From positions 76,002 through 140,001 of the forward strand of contig VWZF01006085.1 of the NCBI GenBank assembly GCA_013396755.1: a DNA stretch of 64,000 nucleotides, read 5' to 3'. The stretch is from Sclerurus mexicanus. Lineage: Eukaryota; Chordata; Aves; Passeriformes; Furnariidae. Under the pieces are notes generated by a model. It worked only from the letters and a program-made list of their open reading frames with translations, was not told the origin of the DNA and did not search any database. Of this stretch, positions 44,201 to 52,490 are shown piece after piece; position 1 is the first letter of the stretch, and each line of letters starts with the position of its first letter. The translations under genes and the position numbers were made by a program.

Positions 44201-46302
44201 TCTTATAAATGCTGTTTACTGTACTGACATGCCAGGAAGGTTGTCTGGTTTGGCTTTAGATTGATCTCTGCTAAGATAAAAGGAATAAAAGCTTCTTTAA
44301 ATCTTTTATTTGCCTTGTTTGAAGAAAGGACGAGAATGGAAGGGATTTGAAGTGACTTGCAAGCCCGTCCCACAAGGAAAACAATGAGAATGTTGTAAAA
44401 GTTTTAATTTAGTTTTTTAGCATTGTTACATACCTGCTTGGCATTTTGGAGCACGTTCCCACCCAGTAATAGATTTCTGTTCTCCTCCATGAGGAGAGAG
44501 AGAAGCAAAAATCTCTTCTGGACCCTTTTCTATTAGTTTTCTATAACCTGCATTGAAGAGAGCGAGCTGTTTGAGTTGAAAAGGCTTTGTCCAGCATTGT
44601 TCGGCCTTGTGTGAACAAAGCCTGCTCTATTCCAAATGCCCAAGAATTTGAAGTGGAGAGCAACCACTCCACTTGGCTCCAGGACTGCTTTGCCTGCTTG
44701 AACCTCTGTGTCATTGCCAGGGTACTTGAACACCCAGACAAGGGCCACAGAGCATGAGCTCATTTGAATGACAACTGTGGCTTGAATTTCTCTTTCCCAA
44801 AGAGGGCTGCAGGTCTTCAGCTTTTCCCAGCTGGATCCAGAACTGCTCCACACAGGCTCTGTGTGTGTTTCCCTGTTCTGATTTGGGGGGGGGGGGGGGG
44901 TTTTTTTTCNNNNNNNNNNNNNNGGTGGCTTTGTTTGCAGAGCTGTGTGTGCCTGACAGCCCAATCCCCTCAGTTTGTTCACTCTGTGCTAACAGTTTGA
45001 CTTGAATTTTCCTTTCCCACTTCAGGTACATTATCCGTGGGGATGATGAAGAATGGAACGAGGTGCTGAGCAAAGCAGGACAAAATGCCTCCGTCGTCAG
45101 TGTGAAAAGGTGAAGGAAGTGCCCCCCAGAGATCTCTCTGCTCTTTCCTCCTGGCTTTATTATAACACTTCCCAAAAGAGTGAGGCCTGAGAGTTACATT
45201 GATCTCACTGTCCTTGCTGGATTCCCAGTTTTCCTGGGGAAATCAGGGTGTGAGCACCTGCAGGCTCTGCTGCCCAGTGGTTCTGTGTTACTCTCTTCAT
45301 GTAACTTGTTTGCTAATTCTGCCTTTGTTTCTGATGATCCGGTTAAGTGTTGGTCCTGATCCCACTCAAAAGTTGCTCCCCTTTTTCCCTTGGGTCCCTC
45401 ATTCCATCTGAGTGTCCCGTTTCTTTTGGGAACTCACACTTGGGTGGGAGCCTGTGGAGGTGCCACTGGAGAAAATGCAAATCCAGGGAAGAAGAATTCT
45501 TTCAAATGTGAGCTTAAGCCTGCAAAACATCTGCATTTCTGCAATTCCTTCCTTTTCATCCATCTTCTTTCTTCTGCCTGGCCCAGCAGGGAGTCTTTCC
45601 TCATTTTTTCCTGGGGGATTTATAGCTGAGACTTGCCTGCTTGCCTGTTTCCCCTTCCTGGGGTGCCTGACAGCTCAGGTAATTACGTGATCTCAATTCC
45701 ACCCTTTCATGGGTTGGGTTTTTTTAATGGATGCTGGAAGCTGTGAGTTTCCAGAAGCTTTTCAGGAATGAGAGAGTCTTGTCAGTGCTTATAAAGATCA
45801 GAGCTCTGTCCTGTTTGCTCCAATCAGAATCCAGTGCAGGAACTGACTTGTATGCTCAAAACCATCAGTGGGAATTTTTTTTTCATCAGTGGGAATTTCT
45901 CTGAATTCCAGATGCCTGCCTTGAATTGCCTTTAGGACACACTGCTTGGAAAGCAATGACAAGAGCTAAAAATCAATATCTTTTGGGATTCAGCTTTGGT
46001 TAGGGACTCTGAGGACAGGAGGAAATCTAAGTGAGGCTCTTTTTTGTGCTTTCTCTAGCACCAACTTTAAAGTACCCAAGAAATTGGAACTATTTTCTCC
46101 CAACTGTATTTCCACGTTAGACACTCACTCCTGCTTTTCCAACAAACCTTTCCCAGCTGAAATGCAGTCTAGTGTGTTTTTAACAGCTATTTTGTTCCTG
46201 TTTCCCAGTGAGAAGAAAAGAAAATTAGAAACAGCAAGAGGACCCAAGCAGCAGAAGAAATTTAAGAAGACTAAAGATCTTAAGCAGAAGAGGAAGAAAT
46301 GA
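28957..46302 (+). CDS. NAT10: NAT10, RNA cytidine acetyltransferase, complete coding sequence in 28 exons
   Basis: NAT10 (yeast Kre33, bacterial TmcA family) uses acetyl-CoA and ATP to make N4-acetylcytidine in 18S rRNA and, with THUMPD1, in tRNA-Ser and tRNA-Leu; it acts mainly in the nucleolus and is needed for small-subunit assembly. The 28 exons total 3060 nt, giving 1019 residues plus TGA, against 1025 in human. Domains in order are the TmcA N-terminal domain (about 1-200), the RecA-like helicase with Walker A GRGKS (Lys290) and DEAA box (Asp388-Glu389), the GNAT acetyltransferase with QGMGYG (Gly641), the tRNA-binding domain (about 770-960) and a Lys-rich nucleolar tail. Lys290 and Gly641 fall at the same positions as the functionally tested human residues. 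All introns are GT-AG; one (36484-36824) is U12-type. Confidence 0.98.
29254..29572 (+). repeat. Tandem repeat, about 96-113 bp unit, 3 copies, with ATTT microsatellites
   Basis: Three diverged copies start near 29254, 29349 and 29462. Each runs from an ACCC(A/T)..GGCAAACCG word through a TTTA/ATTT microsatellite to a GAAGGATATTTAATTTCCCTG-like segment. The middle copy also holds a CCAT run (29373-29404). It lies in NAT10 intron 1, right after the CpG island. Confidence 0.85.
29728..29906 (-). mobile_element. CR1 LINE 3' fragment, minus strand
   Basis: On the plus strand this reads as the reverse complement of a CR1 3' end, with GAATTGTTGAGGCTGGAAAA near the element terminus followed by the diverged segment GAAGAAACTCCTCCTG. 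It is 5'-truncated and non-coding, inside NAT10 intron 1. Assignment is from remembered avian CR1 consensus. Confidence 0.75.
30299..30390 (+). CDS. NAT10: NAT10 coding exon 2, residues 37-66
   Basis: Encodes VVILHHMLSKATVRARPSVL then WCYKKELGFS. The acceptor is TGGCAG and the donor CAG|GTAAGA, splitting the Ser67 codon. Confidence 0.97.
30663..30834 (+). CDS. NAT10: NAT10 coding exon 3, residues 67-124
   Basis: Encodes HRKKRMRQLQKKIKSGTLNI and continues to NETHKILGNTFGMCVLQ. It carries a basic patch followed by the conserved TmcA N-terminal fold. The donor is CAG|GTGAGC. Confidence 0.97.
31111..31233 (+). CDS. NAT10: NAT10 coding exon 4, residues 125-165
   Basis: Encodes DFEALTPNLLARTVETVEGG through LRTMNSLKQLYTMTM. 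Part of the TmcA N-terminal domain. The donor ATG|GTATGG is non-consensus at the exon end. Confidence 0.97.
31881..31942 (+). CDS. NAT10: NAT10 coding exon 5, residues 166-185
   Basis: Encodes DVHSRYRTEAHQDVVGRFNE and two bases of Arg186. The acceptor is a CTCT-rich tract ending TTTCAG, and the donor is GAG|GTGAGT. Confidence 0.97.
32183..32297 (+). CDS. NAT10: NAT10 coding exon 6, residues 186-224
   Basis: Encodes FILSLASCKNCLVIDDQLNI then LPISSHAANITPVPPQSQ. The end of the exon is the least conserved part against human (ANITPVPPQS here). Confidence 0.96.
32298..33494 (+). other. NAT10 intron 6, nothing recognised
   Basis: About 1.2 kb of intronic DNA with a mixed AT-rich composition. I saw no other exon, repeat array or RNA gene. 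Confidence 0.7.
33495..33602 (+). CDS. NAT10: NAT10 coding exon 7, residues 225-260
   Basis: Encodes EDRLQPQDVELRGLKESLQD then TQPVGVLVDGCKTLDQ. It leads into the helicase domain. The donor is CAG|GTCAGC. Confidence 0.96.
33709..33842 (+). CDS. NAT10: NAT10 coding exon 8, residues 261-304, Walker A
   Basis: Encodes AKAVLKFIEAISEKTLRSTV and then ALTAARGRGKSAALGLAIAG. GRGKS is the P-loop, with Lys290 as the ATP-binding lysine. The donor is TGG|GTGAGA in phase 2. Confidence 0.98.
34019..34092. repeat. 28-bp tandem repeat, about 2.6 copies
   Basis: Copies starting near 34019, 34047 and 34075 share CCAGTCTGTAAAACTCAA with small changes. Located in the NAT10 intron between exons 8 and 9. Confidence 0.8.
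34248..34341 (+). CDS. NAT10: NAT10 coding exon 9, residues 305-336
   Basis: Encodes YSNIFVTSPSPDNLHTLFEF then IFKGFDALQYQ, in the RecA-like helicase domain. The acceptor is CTGCAG and the donor CAG|GTGAGG. Confidence 0.97.
34704..34802 (+). CDS. NAT10: NAT10 coding exon 10, residues 337-369
   Basis: Encodes EHLDYEIVQSLNPEFNKAVV then RVNVFKEHRQTIQ, in the helicase domain. The acceptor is TTTCAG and the donor CAG|GTAACT. Confidence 0.97.
35342..35478 (+). CDS. NAT10: NAT10 coding exon 11, residues 370-414, DEAA box
   Basis: Encodes YIHPADSVKLGQAELVVIDE then AAAIPLPLVKNLLGPYLVFM. The IDEAAA segment is the Walker B/DEAA box (Asp388, Glu389). It ends within STING, with the donor GGG|T in the Gly415 codon. 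Confidence 0.98.
35942..36066 (+). CDS. NAT10: NAT10 coding exon 12, residues 415-456
   Basis: Encodes YEGTGRSLSLKLLQQLRQQS then AQSQVSMTAENKGTATAKLS. GTGRSLSLK is the conserved helicase motif III region. The donor CAG|GTAGGA is in phase 1. Confidence 0.97.
36333..36483 (+). CDS. NAT10: NAT10 coding exon 13, residues 457-506, before a U12 intron
   Basis: Encodes ARTLHEVSLHESIRYAPGDP through SGCPLPEACD. The exon ends CT|GTATCCTTAC, an excellent match to the U12-type donor RTATCCTT. No competing U2 donor keeps the protein in frame here. Confidence 0.96.
36484..36824 (+). other. NAT10: U12-type (minor spliceosome) intron of NAT10
   Basis: The donor is GTATCCTT, and a U12 branch-point element TTTCCTTAAC lies at 36803-36812, with its adenosine about 13 bases before the AG at 36823-36824. 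It lacks a strong polypyrimidine tract. It is phase 2 and 341 bases long. GT-AG termini with these two elements define a minor-class intron. Confidence 0.93.
36825..36921 (+). CDS. NAT10: NAT10 coding exon 14, residues 507-539
   Basis: Encodes YYVNRDTLFCYHRASEVFLQ then RLMALYVASHYK, at the start of the GNAT region. It follows the U12-type intron. The donor is AAG|GTACAG. Confidence 0.97.
37235..37362 (+). mobile_element. CR1 LINE 3' fragment, plus strand
   Basis: Matches the avian CR1 3' consensus in sense orientation: TGTTTGGACAGCACGCTCAG, then TTTGAGATCCTTGTGAGTCC, ending with the diverged octamer tail CTGTGATTCTGTGA. It is 5'-truncated and sits in the intron just before exon 15. Confidence 0.85.
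37398..37514 (+). CDS. NAT10: NAT10 coding exon 15, residues 540-578
   Basis: Encodes NSPNDLQMLSDAPAHHLFCL then LPPVPPTQNSLPEVLAVVQ. The acceptor is ACCAG and the donor CAG|GTAAGA. Confidence 0.97.
37600..37701 (+). CDS. NAT10: NAT10 coding exon 16, residues 579-612
   Basis: Encodes VCMEGEISRQSILNSLSRGK then KASGDLIPWTISEQ. Strongly conserved acetyltransferase segment. The intron before it is only 85 bases. Confidence 0.97.
37811..37885 (+). CDS. NAT10: NAT10 coding exon 17, residues 613-637, GNAT core
   Basis: Encodes FQDPDFGGLSGGRVVRIAVH then PDYQG. It carries the beta-strand leading to the acetyl-CoA loop; the QG of the QxxGxG motif is at its end. The donor is GGG|GTAAAG. Confidence 0.98.
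38364..38480 (+). CDS. NAT10: NAT10 coding exon 18, residues 638-676, acetyl-CoA loop
   Basis: Begins MGYGSRALTLLQMYYEGKFP and ends ATVSSE. Completes QGMGYG with Gly641, whose substitution abolishes activity in the human enzyme. The family motif is intact, so this should be an active enzyme. Confidence 0.98.
38629..38762 (+). CDS. NAT10: NAT10 coding exon 19, residues 677-720
   Basis: Encodes TVGLLEEVVTPRKDLPPLLL through DYLGVSYGLTPRLL. The donor is CAA|GTAAGA in phase 2. The intron that follows, 1.4 kb, is among the largest in the gene. Confidence 0.97.
38763..40186 (+). other. NAT10 intron 19, nothing recognised
   Basis: Intronic DNA of average composition. No extra exon, array or RNA gene recognised. 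Confidence 0.7.
40187..40235 (+). CDS. NAT10: NAT10 coding exon 20, residues 721-737
   Basis: Smallest exon of the gene, encoding FWKRAGFVPVYLRQTP. The residues FWKRAGF are a hallmark of the family. The acceptor is TTCCCCAG and the donor CCA|GTAAGT. Confidence 0.97.
40688..40781 (+). CDS. NAT10: NAT10 coding exon 21, residues 738-768
   Basis: Encodes NDLTGEHSCIMLKMLNEEES then EQEPWLTAFWK. LNEEESEQEP diverges from the human acidic linker in sequence but not in character. The donor is AAG|GTAACT. Confidence 0.97.
40871..40981 (+). CDS. NAT10: NAT10 coding exon 22, residues 769-805
   Basis: Encodes DFRRRFLSLLSYQFSTFSPS then LALNILQNKNIKQQPQA. Start of the tRNA-binding domain. The variable end is where residues differ most from human. 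The donor CAC|GTGAGT is in phase 1. Confidence 0.96.
40982..41878 (+). other. NAT10 intron 22, nothing recognised
   Basis: About 0.9 kb of intronic DNA. Open frames on both strands near 41150-41810 have no family resemblance and lack splice support. Confidence 0.7.
41879..42051 (+). CDS. NAT10: NAT10 coding exon 23, residues 806-863
   Basis: Encodes ISRAELESLFIPYDLRRLEM then YSRNMVDYHLIMDMVPALAR and FFLHQLGDISLSAAQA. YSRNMVDYHLI is a family signature. The donor is GCG|GTGGGT, weaker than the others. Confidence 0.97.
42146..42265 (+). CDS. NAT10: NAT10 coding exon 24, residues 864-903
   Basis: Encodes ALFLGIGLQHKSLEQLEKEV then ELPSSQLMGLFNRIVRKVVQ. A basic helical segment within the tRNA-binding domain. 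Only 94 bases separate it from the previous exon. Confidence 0.97.
42435..42510 (+). mobile_element. CR1 LINE 3' end, plus strand
   Basis: Contains TTTAAGGCCCCTTCCAACCC followed by AAACCATTCC, a near-consensus CR1 3' terminus in sense orientation. The copy is short and 5'-truncated, located in NAT10 intron 24. Boundaries are approximate. Confidence 0.85.
42511..43099 (+). other. Rest of NAT10 intron 24, nothing recognised
   Basis: AT-rich intronic DNA after the CR1 fragment, ending in the T-rich acceptor tract before exon 25. No gene or array seen. Confidence 0.7.
43100..43198 (+). CDS. NAT10: NAT10 coding exon 25, residues 904-936
   Basis: Encodes LFNTVQEKAVEEQMAATKDV then VMEPTLKSLNDDL. 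The acceptor is TTTCAG and the donor TTG|GTAAGT. Confidence 0.97.
43559..43632 (+). CDS. NAT10: NAT10 coding exon 26, residues 937-960
   Basis: Encodes EEAAKEFQEKHKQEVMKLKE then MDLT, a predicted charged helix. The donor ACA|GTAAGA splits Gln961. Confidence 0.97.
43633..45025 (+). other. NAT10 intron 26 with assembly gap
   Basis: About 1.4 kb of intronic DNA. It contains a 16-base G run (44885-44900), a T run and 14 ambiguous bases (44910-44923). No other gene recognised; open frames crossing the gap are artefacts. Confidence 0.75.
44885..44923. repeat. G16-T8 homopolymer run followed by 14 Ns
   Basis: Sixteen G and then eight T precede a 14-base unresolved block. The placement of the gap next to the homopolymer suggests a sequencing or assembly failure rather than biology. 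Confidence 0.95.
45026..45109 (+). CDS. NAT10: NAT10 coding exon 27, residues 961-988
   Basis: Encodes YIIRGDDEEWNEVLSKAGQN then ASVVSVK. YIIRGDDEEWNEVL is highly conserved. The donor is AAG|GTGAAG in phase 2. Confidence 0.97.
45110..46208 (+). other. NAT10 intron 27, nothing recognised
   Basis: About 1.1 kb of intronic DNA. A small duplication of CATCAGTGGGAATTT occurs near 45867-45898. No gene seen. Confidence 0.7.
46209..46302 (+). CDS. NAT10: NAT10 coding exon 28, residues 989-1019 and stop
   Basis: Encodes EKKRKLETARGPKQQKKFKK then TKDLKQKRKK and TGA at 46300-46302. A Lys/Arg-rich tail typical of nucleolar localisation. The human tail is a few residues longer. Confidence 0.97.
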
Positions 46303-46634
46303 CTTTAAGGCCAAGCAGTGAACTTGAATTAACAAGTGCTCGGTGTGTACTTAAGAAGTACTGTTTCCCCTTGATTCAACAGACTTTCCTTTGGAGGGTG
46401 AGAGCTGGAGGGAAGGAAAAGCCTTAAGAGGCATTTTAGAGTGTTTTTATTATGGGAACAACACTGCCAGGAGCTTCTGTAGGAAGATTTTTTTATCAGG
46501 TGTGACTGCAGAGCATGAGCAGGGCACTGTAATGCCCTGGGAGATTGTGAAGGTGCTTTAGCAGCTACAGAGCCCTCATTCCAAGAGGGCAGCTCCACCT
46601 GTAAACCTCCTGCATCTTCATGGTTCTGTGCTTT

Positions 46635-46640
46635 ATTAAA
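46635..46640 (+). terminator. NAT10: NAT10 poly(A) signal candidate (ATTAAA)
   Basis: ATTAAA variant about 330 bases after the stop codon. It may give a shorter 3'UTR. Confidence 0.45.
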
Positions 46641-46961
46641 AAAGAGTTTGGACAACAAAGCATGAAGCTCTGTCAGGCCTTGCTATGTGAGTGCCTCTAG
46701 CACTGCAGATGTTTGCTGTCTGCAGCTGGGTCAGTGGCACTGTTGGTCCCTGGGAGTTTCTGATGTGCTTTATCTTTGGGGCTGGCTGGTCACTGAGCAC
46801 TGACTTCTGTCCCCCTGCTGTCCCAGAGCTGCTGCCTGGCTTTGGTGGCAGCTTTTGTGGCAGAGAGCCAGGAAGTCAGCACTAACACATCAACACCTGC
46901 TCATGGTGATTTTCTCTTTGACCTCAGGGGCCAGGGGGGCACACAGTCCACTCTGCCTGGC

Positions 46962-46967
46962 AATAAA
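46962..46967 (+). terminator. NAT10: NAT10 poly(A) signal candidate (AATAAA)
   Basis: Canonical AATAAA about 660 bases after the stop codon, the more likely main site by motif strength. Confidence 0.6.
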
Positions 46968-46990
46968 TCAACCAGTCTGGAACTGGGATT

Positions 46991-49900
46991 TCTGTGACTG
47001 GAGCACTCTGGGTCTGCTGCCTGTCAGGCAAATCCAGGGCAAACCTTTGCCAAAGAATGTCCTTGTCCCAAACCTGGTGTATTCTCCTGGTGTTCTGGCT
47101 CCAGGCTTGGGACAGAATTGCCTCCAGCTGTGCTCTATTACCTTACAGGTATCAGCTGCATCAAATTTACTAACGGGTGTCAGCTTCCGTTAAATTTACT
47201 GACAGGTACCGGCTCCCATCAGATTTACTAACAGGTATCACCTGAATTAAATTTACTCACAGCTATCAGCTGCATTAAATCCACTTGCACATCTCCCAGC
47301 TCCTTTTCCTAGCAACCCCTAAAGAAGCAGTTCCTTACTGGGCAAAGGCAATATTTGTTCTGCAGGAGGCTGATCTTTGTTAAACACGTATTAAACTCTT
47401 GCACCACACCAACCTGTGGTTTGGCAGCTGCTGGGGGTGAGTTGGTGGCAGTGGCAGAGCTGAGCCCTGAGCAGGGAGATGTGCAGCTGCAACCCATAAG
47501 GGCCTGATGAGGGGCTGTTACCACCCCCCCCAGCCCTGGCAGCTCTTAACCAGTTCTCAAGACACTGGGGAAGGAGCAGACCTGAAGGCAAGAAGTCTCT
47601 TTGGAGTTGCTTGGGAAATCCTTGGAAGCAGAGGTGAGTGCAAGTTCTCTCTGGTTTTGCTGCTGTTGTTAAAATAGTGTTGAGTGGTGGGTTTGCTGTG
47701 ATCTGTTTGTAATTTTATAGTGAAAACCTGCACACCTTTGTTTTGGGGCTGCTGCTGTCTGGGTGTTGTGTGCCTGGTCCAAGAGCTGAGCTGTGCTGCA
47801 GGGGGTGTTGGGGCAGGTTGGAGGGTCCCTTTTTGAGACCAGAGGAGAATGGTTCCAGCTGACAGGAATGCTGTGGCTGGATGGCCCACGGGCTCTGCAC
47901 CACCAAACCCACTTTTCCATGGATACCCACAGGGCTGTGTTTCTCCAGTGTCCTGCTTAGTTCGGTGCAGAAACCTTGGGCTTGGTCACATTTGAGGGAT
48001 AGTCCTTGTAAACTTGTTTTTTTGTGGGTTGTCCTGAGCCAGTCACATCCTTTAGCCATTTGAGGAAGGGATGACAAAGATAGGGTGGTCTGTGATCCCC
48101 TGCCCTTCATCAGCTCATCCTCTTAGCAGGATCCTACTGTGTTTAATAGGCTGCACCACAAAGCTTTGGACTCCTTTTAAAGCCTGTGGAAACTTTGCAT
48201 TACTAAAGCAGCTCTCGGCATTTTGGGTTCTCTAACGTGTGCAGGCTGCTGGATTTGTTCACCCGCGTTGGGAGCATTTTCCTTTCTCTGGACCTTGCAG
48301 GTGACAACATCAGAAGGCTTTTTTTAATTACAGATCATTCTTTGTGCTGAGAGAATGCTGATTGAGCTTCCTTAGAATGTAGAGGTGATGCAAATTACAG
48401 CACGTGTTCAGGGGGGCTGTTAAACTGTGGTTCTGCTAAGAGGCTCAAAACTAAGGTTCAAGGGAAGTTTATTATAGAACACTTGGGCTGTGAGAGCTCA
48501 GAAATTGGTTTGTGTGTTTCAGGAGCTCATTCTTACTGGTGTGTGCTGGGGAAAGCACATTGGGAGAACTCACTGGGCGATGGGCTGGAGTTGATTTCTG
48601 AATTGTCAGATAATTTCATATATATTTACCTGTAGTGCAGCCAGGCTTGTTGGAAACTGCCTGTAAATCAGGGTGGGAGGCAGCGGGCAAAATCTAGCTG
48701 GATTCTTCAGGCAGGTTGGAATTTTACTAGAATTTTAGATCTTGTAGAGCTGCCTCCACTGGTCTCTGTGGGCTGCAGTAACCCTTGCTCTGGTGTGTGT
48801 GACCTGGGTGTAGTGGAGTTGTAAAACACCTGCAGGATTTGGGCTGCAGGTGTGCCCCTCCATTTGTGAGTGGGAGCTACATTCAAGGAGAATTTTGCTG
48901 TTTCTGCAGGAGATGTGTCTGTTCACTTGAACTGCTCCTTCTCAGGCTTTCCATGTACACTTTGTGATTCCTGGCAGCTTTTTGGATTCCTTTGCCTGTC
49001 TCTTTCTCTCTGAACAGCAAAGGTGGGGGGAAAGCGCTCAGACACTAAAAATAAGGAGAGGTGTTGTATTTTAATTCTCCTTAAAGAGTCTAGTCAAACC
49101 ACATTTTCCTCTCTGTGCTTTCCATCAGGGAAGCTGGAGTAAAATTCCAGCTAGAGCAGGGCCTGCTTGAATGGCATCCAAGCAAGGCAGGAACCTGAGT
49201 CTTTCAGTGGCCAGGAGTGCACTGAAAATGCCACGGGGAGAGGGAGCTCTGCACCTCAGAATTTTTAGGATGGGGTGGGTTTGGCCAGCTTTGAGCCTGT
49301 TTTGAGCAGGTTTCTGGCCTTTTCCAGACCCGGATTCCCTGCAGGTGGGGCTGTGAGTGCTGGAAGGAGCCACGTGTGCTACTAATTGCAGAATGTGCAT
49401 TAAACCCCAGGCTGGGGCAGCCCGGCTGTGCCTGCCCTGCTGGGGGGACAGCTCTGTGCACAGCCCAGTAAGGGGGTCCATCAGGGTCTGGGGGCTGTTT
49501 GAACCCCTCAGGGTCACTGCACAGCCTGTCCTGGGGCTGCAGGTTGGCCCTGTGCTCTCCTGTGCCAGGGGATGGAGTCCTGTGGCTAATTGGGGGCCAA
49601 GGTGGTAGCCACATCTGGCTGAGCATCTCCCTGCAGGTGGTGGGGAGATGTGACCTGGCTGTCAGTGGCATCATCCTGCCTGCTCAGAGAGCCCTGAGCT
49701 GTGGTGACAGCTGGAGCCAGCTGAGCTCCGGGATGGACCTGGGAGGAGGGAAAAGCAGGGAAAGCTGGGGCTGCTCAGAGCTGGATGTGCTGTCAGGAGA
49801 GCTGTGTGAGGGACAAGGCAGCTGTGTGGAAAGCAAAGGCTGGCACACTGGATAAAGGCAAGGCAGGAGGGAGTTCCATTTGGCTGTGGTGAGCTTTTTG

Positions 49901-52490
49901 TTCCCTTGGGAGCTTTTTGTTCGTTTTTTTTTTTAAACTTCCAGGGCTGGATTTTTGTTGGACTCTTGTCAGTCCTTCATCTCTGAACCACAAGCCTGCC
50001 CAAGCTAGGTGTTGCTGTGTGATTTGTCACCAGTGCTTTGTGTTGGGGGAGGGCTGTGGATGGGGAGAGCTGGACTGGGACACAGGGAACCTTCCCCTGC
50101 CTCTGCCAGGCATGGAGAGAGGAGCACTGGGTGTAATCCTGTGCTGGGAGCGGGGCCAGCACTGAGGTGACTCAGCTCTGGACTGTGCTGCTCCTTTTTC
50201 CCCTGCTCTGATATTTCACTGTAGCACAGATGTATTTTTCTGCCCCTCTTTCCAGCCAGTAGTGCTGAGTGCAATATCCTAGTTTTGCTGTGCATTAATG
50301 CATCCCTTAGACTCAAACCCTGCCCTTTGGGGAGGCACATCCATCCTGGGTGTCCCCTCCCTGCCAGGGGCAGTGTGACAGTGGGTTGCTGCCCCTTTCC
50401 TCGGGGAGTCTCCCGTCCCCTCCCCGTGCCTGTCTGGCTGTGGCAGGTGCAGGAGGCAGTGTCTGGCTGCCCGGGCAGCATTTGGGGAGGGCAAAGGGCC
50501 AGTGAGCAGTGGGGCTGCATTAGCCACTGCTGCCTGCTGTGCAGAGCCTTATTAGAAAGCCAGAAGGCTGTGTTTTTCGGCTGGAAGTCATTGGGTGTGT
50601 TGAGGCAGATGTGTGGGCTCTGGTTATTTGCCCTGCCCCCTGCAGTGGTGTTGCCATGACCAGTGAAGGTTTGTGCTGCCCCAAGGCTGGCCAGGGTGCT
50701 CTTGTACCCCCCCAAACTCCAGGGGCAGCACTCTGAAATACAGGCAGCGCGCAGCTGGTTTCTTAAGATATTCCTAGTTAACCCACTTGTTCAATGCTCC
50801 AAAGGGAATCTGAGGTGTTTGCATTCTGTAATTCTGGAGAACAAGGTCAGTGTTTGTGCTGGTGGCTTTCCAAGAAATGGAGTGGGGGGAAAAAAAAGAT
50901 AGTTCTGGGTCAGATTCTTGTTCTTAAACCTTCACACTTCTTACCTCACAGATGAGAAGGTGCCCCTGCTTCTGTTCTGGGCTGCCAGAGTTTCTGAAAT
51001 GCCCTTTGCTCTGACATCAGTCCTCCCCTTTGGGCCTTTGGGGTCCCTTGGGACCAAGGAAGGGAAGGGTCACCTGCTTTTTTTTCATATTTCTGGGATT
51101 ACTTTACCCCTCCCTGTCCCTCCTGCTGCAGAGATGAATCCTAGAATTAGGGGTTTTTTTGGGCACTCCCATCTGCTGCTTTCTGATGGAAAGCAGGTAA
51201 ACTTCCTCCAGCAAGGGAATAAATGTCACTTCAAAAAATGTTTGAGTCTAGAAGATTAGAATGACTTTATCCCTAAAATTAGGTGTATATATATACACCA
51301 GCACAAGTTTAAAGATGCTTAAACTGCAACAGCCTTTTCCACTGAAGTGTCTTCAAATATGTGGGTTTTTCCTCATTGTTTAGAAGAGCAGAATAAATAA
51401 CAACAACTGTGTATTTTAAAATTAGGTTGTTAATAAAATCCTGGTACATTTACATAAATGACAACATTAATGTACAATTAACAAAGCATTGTAATATTAC
51501 AGCAACAAAAGAGGACCTACATATTTGTACAGGTAGCTGGAGCAGCTACTTGAAAATACTTTCCAAGATCAAGCCTTGTGTGGTATTTCTCAGGCAGACC
51601 AATGATAAGGTTGGGCCCCCTGTATGGCTTTGTGCTAATAAATAGGGTCATTGGAGCTGGGGAGGGATGCTGAGGAGCAGGTGTGTACCCAGAGCACCAG
51701 CGAGCGTGCCCTGGCCAGCCTGTCAGCTGACTGAGCCTACGTAAACCTCCTTGTCCTTGCGTGCGCTTTGCCTCTTGTGTGAATCCTTTAGGACTGAAGC
51801 TGTGTCACATTTGGATGGGTTTGTTGGGAGATGCTGTAGCTGCTTCCCTTCATCTACCTAAACCCTGTCTGTGTTGTGCTTTGGAGACTGGGCCCAGCTG
51901 AGCCTCCTTCTTCCAGTGTGTGTTTAGTTACAATATTAATTAATTGTTGAATTTCTAAGGAGGAACAGTTCCCCACTGAAAACTTGGCTTCCTCCTCTCC
52001 TCCACCCATCAACAATGATTGGAATTGTCTTGGTGGGAATGCTTTTGGTGGTGCAAACAAAGCTCAGTGGGAGTAGCTGGAGGTCTTCCCTTAGGGGTGT
52101 TGGTGAGAGCAAGGTCTGTGTTTTAATTTTAACACAAAAACTGCCTTCTTACAGCTGGTATTATTTGAAATACACACAAAACATTGCTTTAGGTTCAGGA
52201 CTTGCGGCTTGAGCTGTCTAAGTCAGCTGGGACTGAGGTCTTTTGGACCAGAAACATCTGTGAACAAAGGGCAAATGTGAATCCTGGGCATTTCAGTGGA
52301 GGCACCTCATCTTTAAGGCTGCAGCCAAGCCCCAGGAACCTGCCAGGTGTGCACTGTGCCCAGACCCCTGAGGTAGTGGACATGTGGAAACAGCATTCCA
52401 TGGATGAGGCTGTGGAAGTGGAGACCAGAGGCCAGAGCTGCTGATCCCAACTAGCTCCAGAGAGAGAACAAACCACTGAGCTCTGTGTTC
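46991..52490. other. Intergenic DNA between convergent NAT10 and ABTB2
   Basis: About 5.5 kb with no supported gene. It holds the 28-bp repeat at 47145-47287 and a short perfect TA-centred palindrome at 51282-51299. Longer open frames (for example 50005-50715 minus) lack family resemblance and conserved composition. Both flanking genes end toward this region. Confidence 0.7.
47145..47287. repeat. 28-29 bp tandem repeat, five copies, downstream of NAT10
   Basis: Copies start at 47145, 47173, 47202, 47231 and 47259. Each runs from ACAGGTATCAGCTG-like sequence to AAATTTACT-like sequence, with several substitutions per copy, so the array is not recent. Confidence 0.9.

Larger units (their letters stand above)
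46303..46990 (+). other. NAT10: NAT10 3'UTR
   Basis: Non-coding sequence from the stop codon to about 20 bases after the distal AATAAA. The end position is inferred from the signals and is not otherwise supported. Confidence 0.6.

Noticed and set aside
44533..45175. Minus-strand frames spanning the N block
   Set aside because: They cross unresolved bases and a homopolymer inside a NAT10 intron.
50005..50715. 236-residue minus-strand open frame between NAT10 and ABTB2
   Set aside because: No recognisable domain, no splice or start support, and composition is like flanking intergenic DNA.
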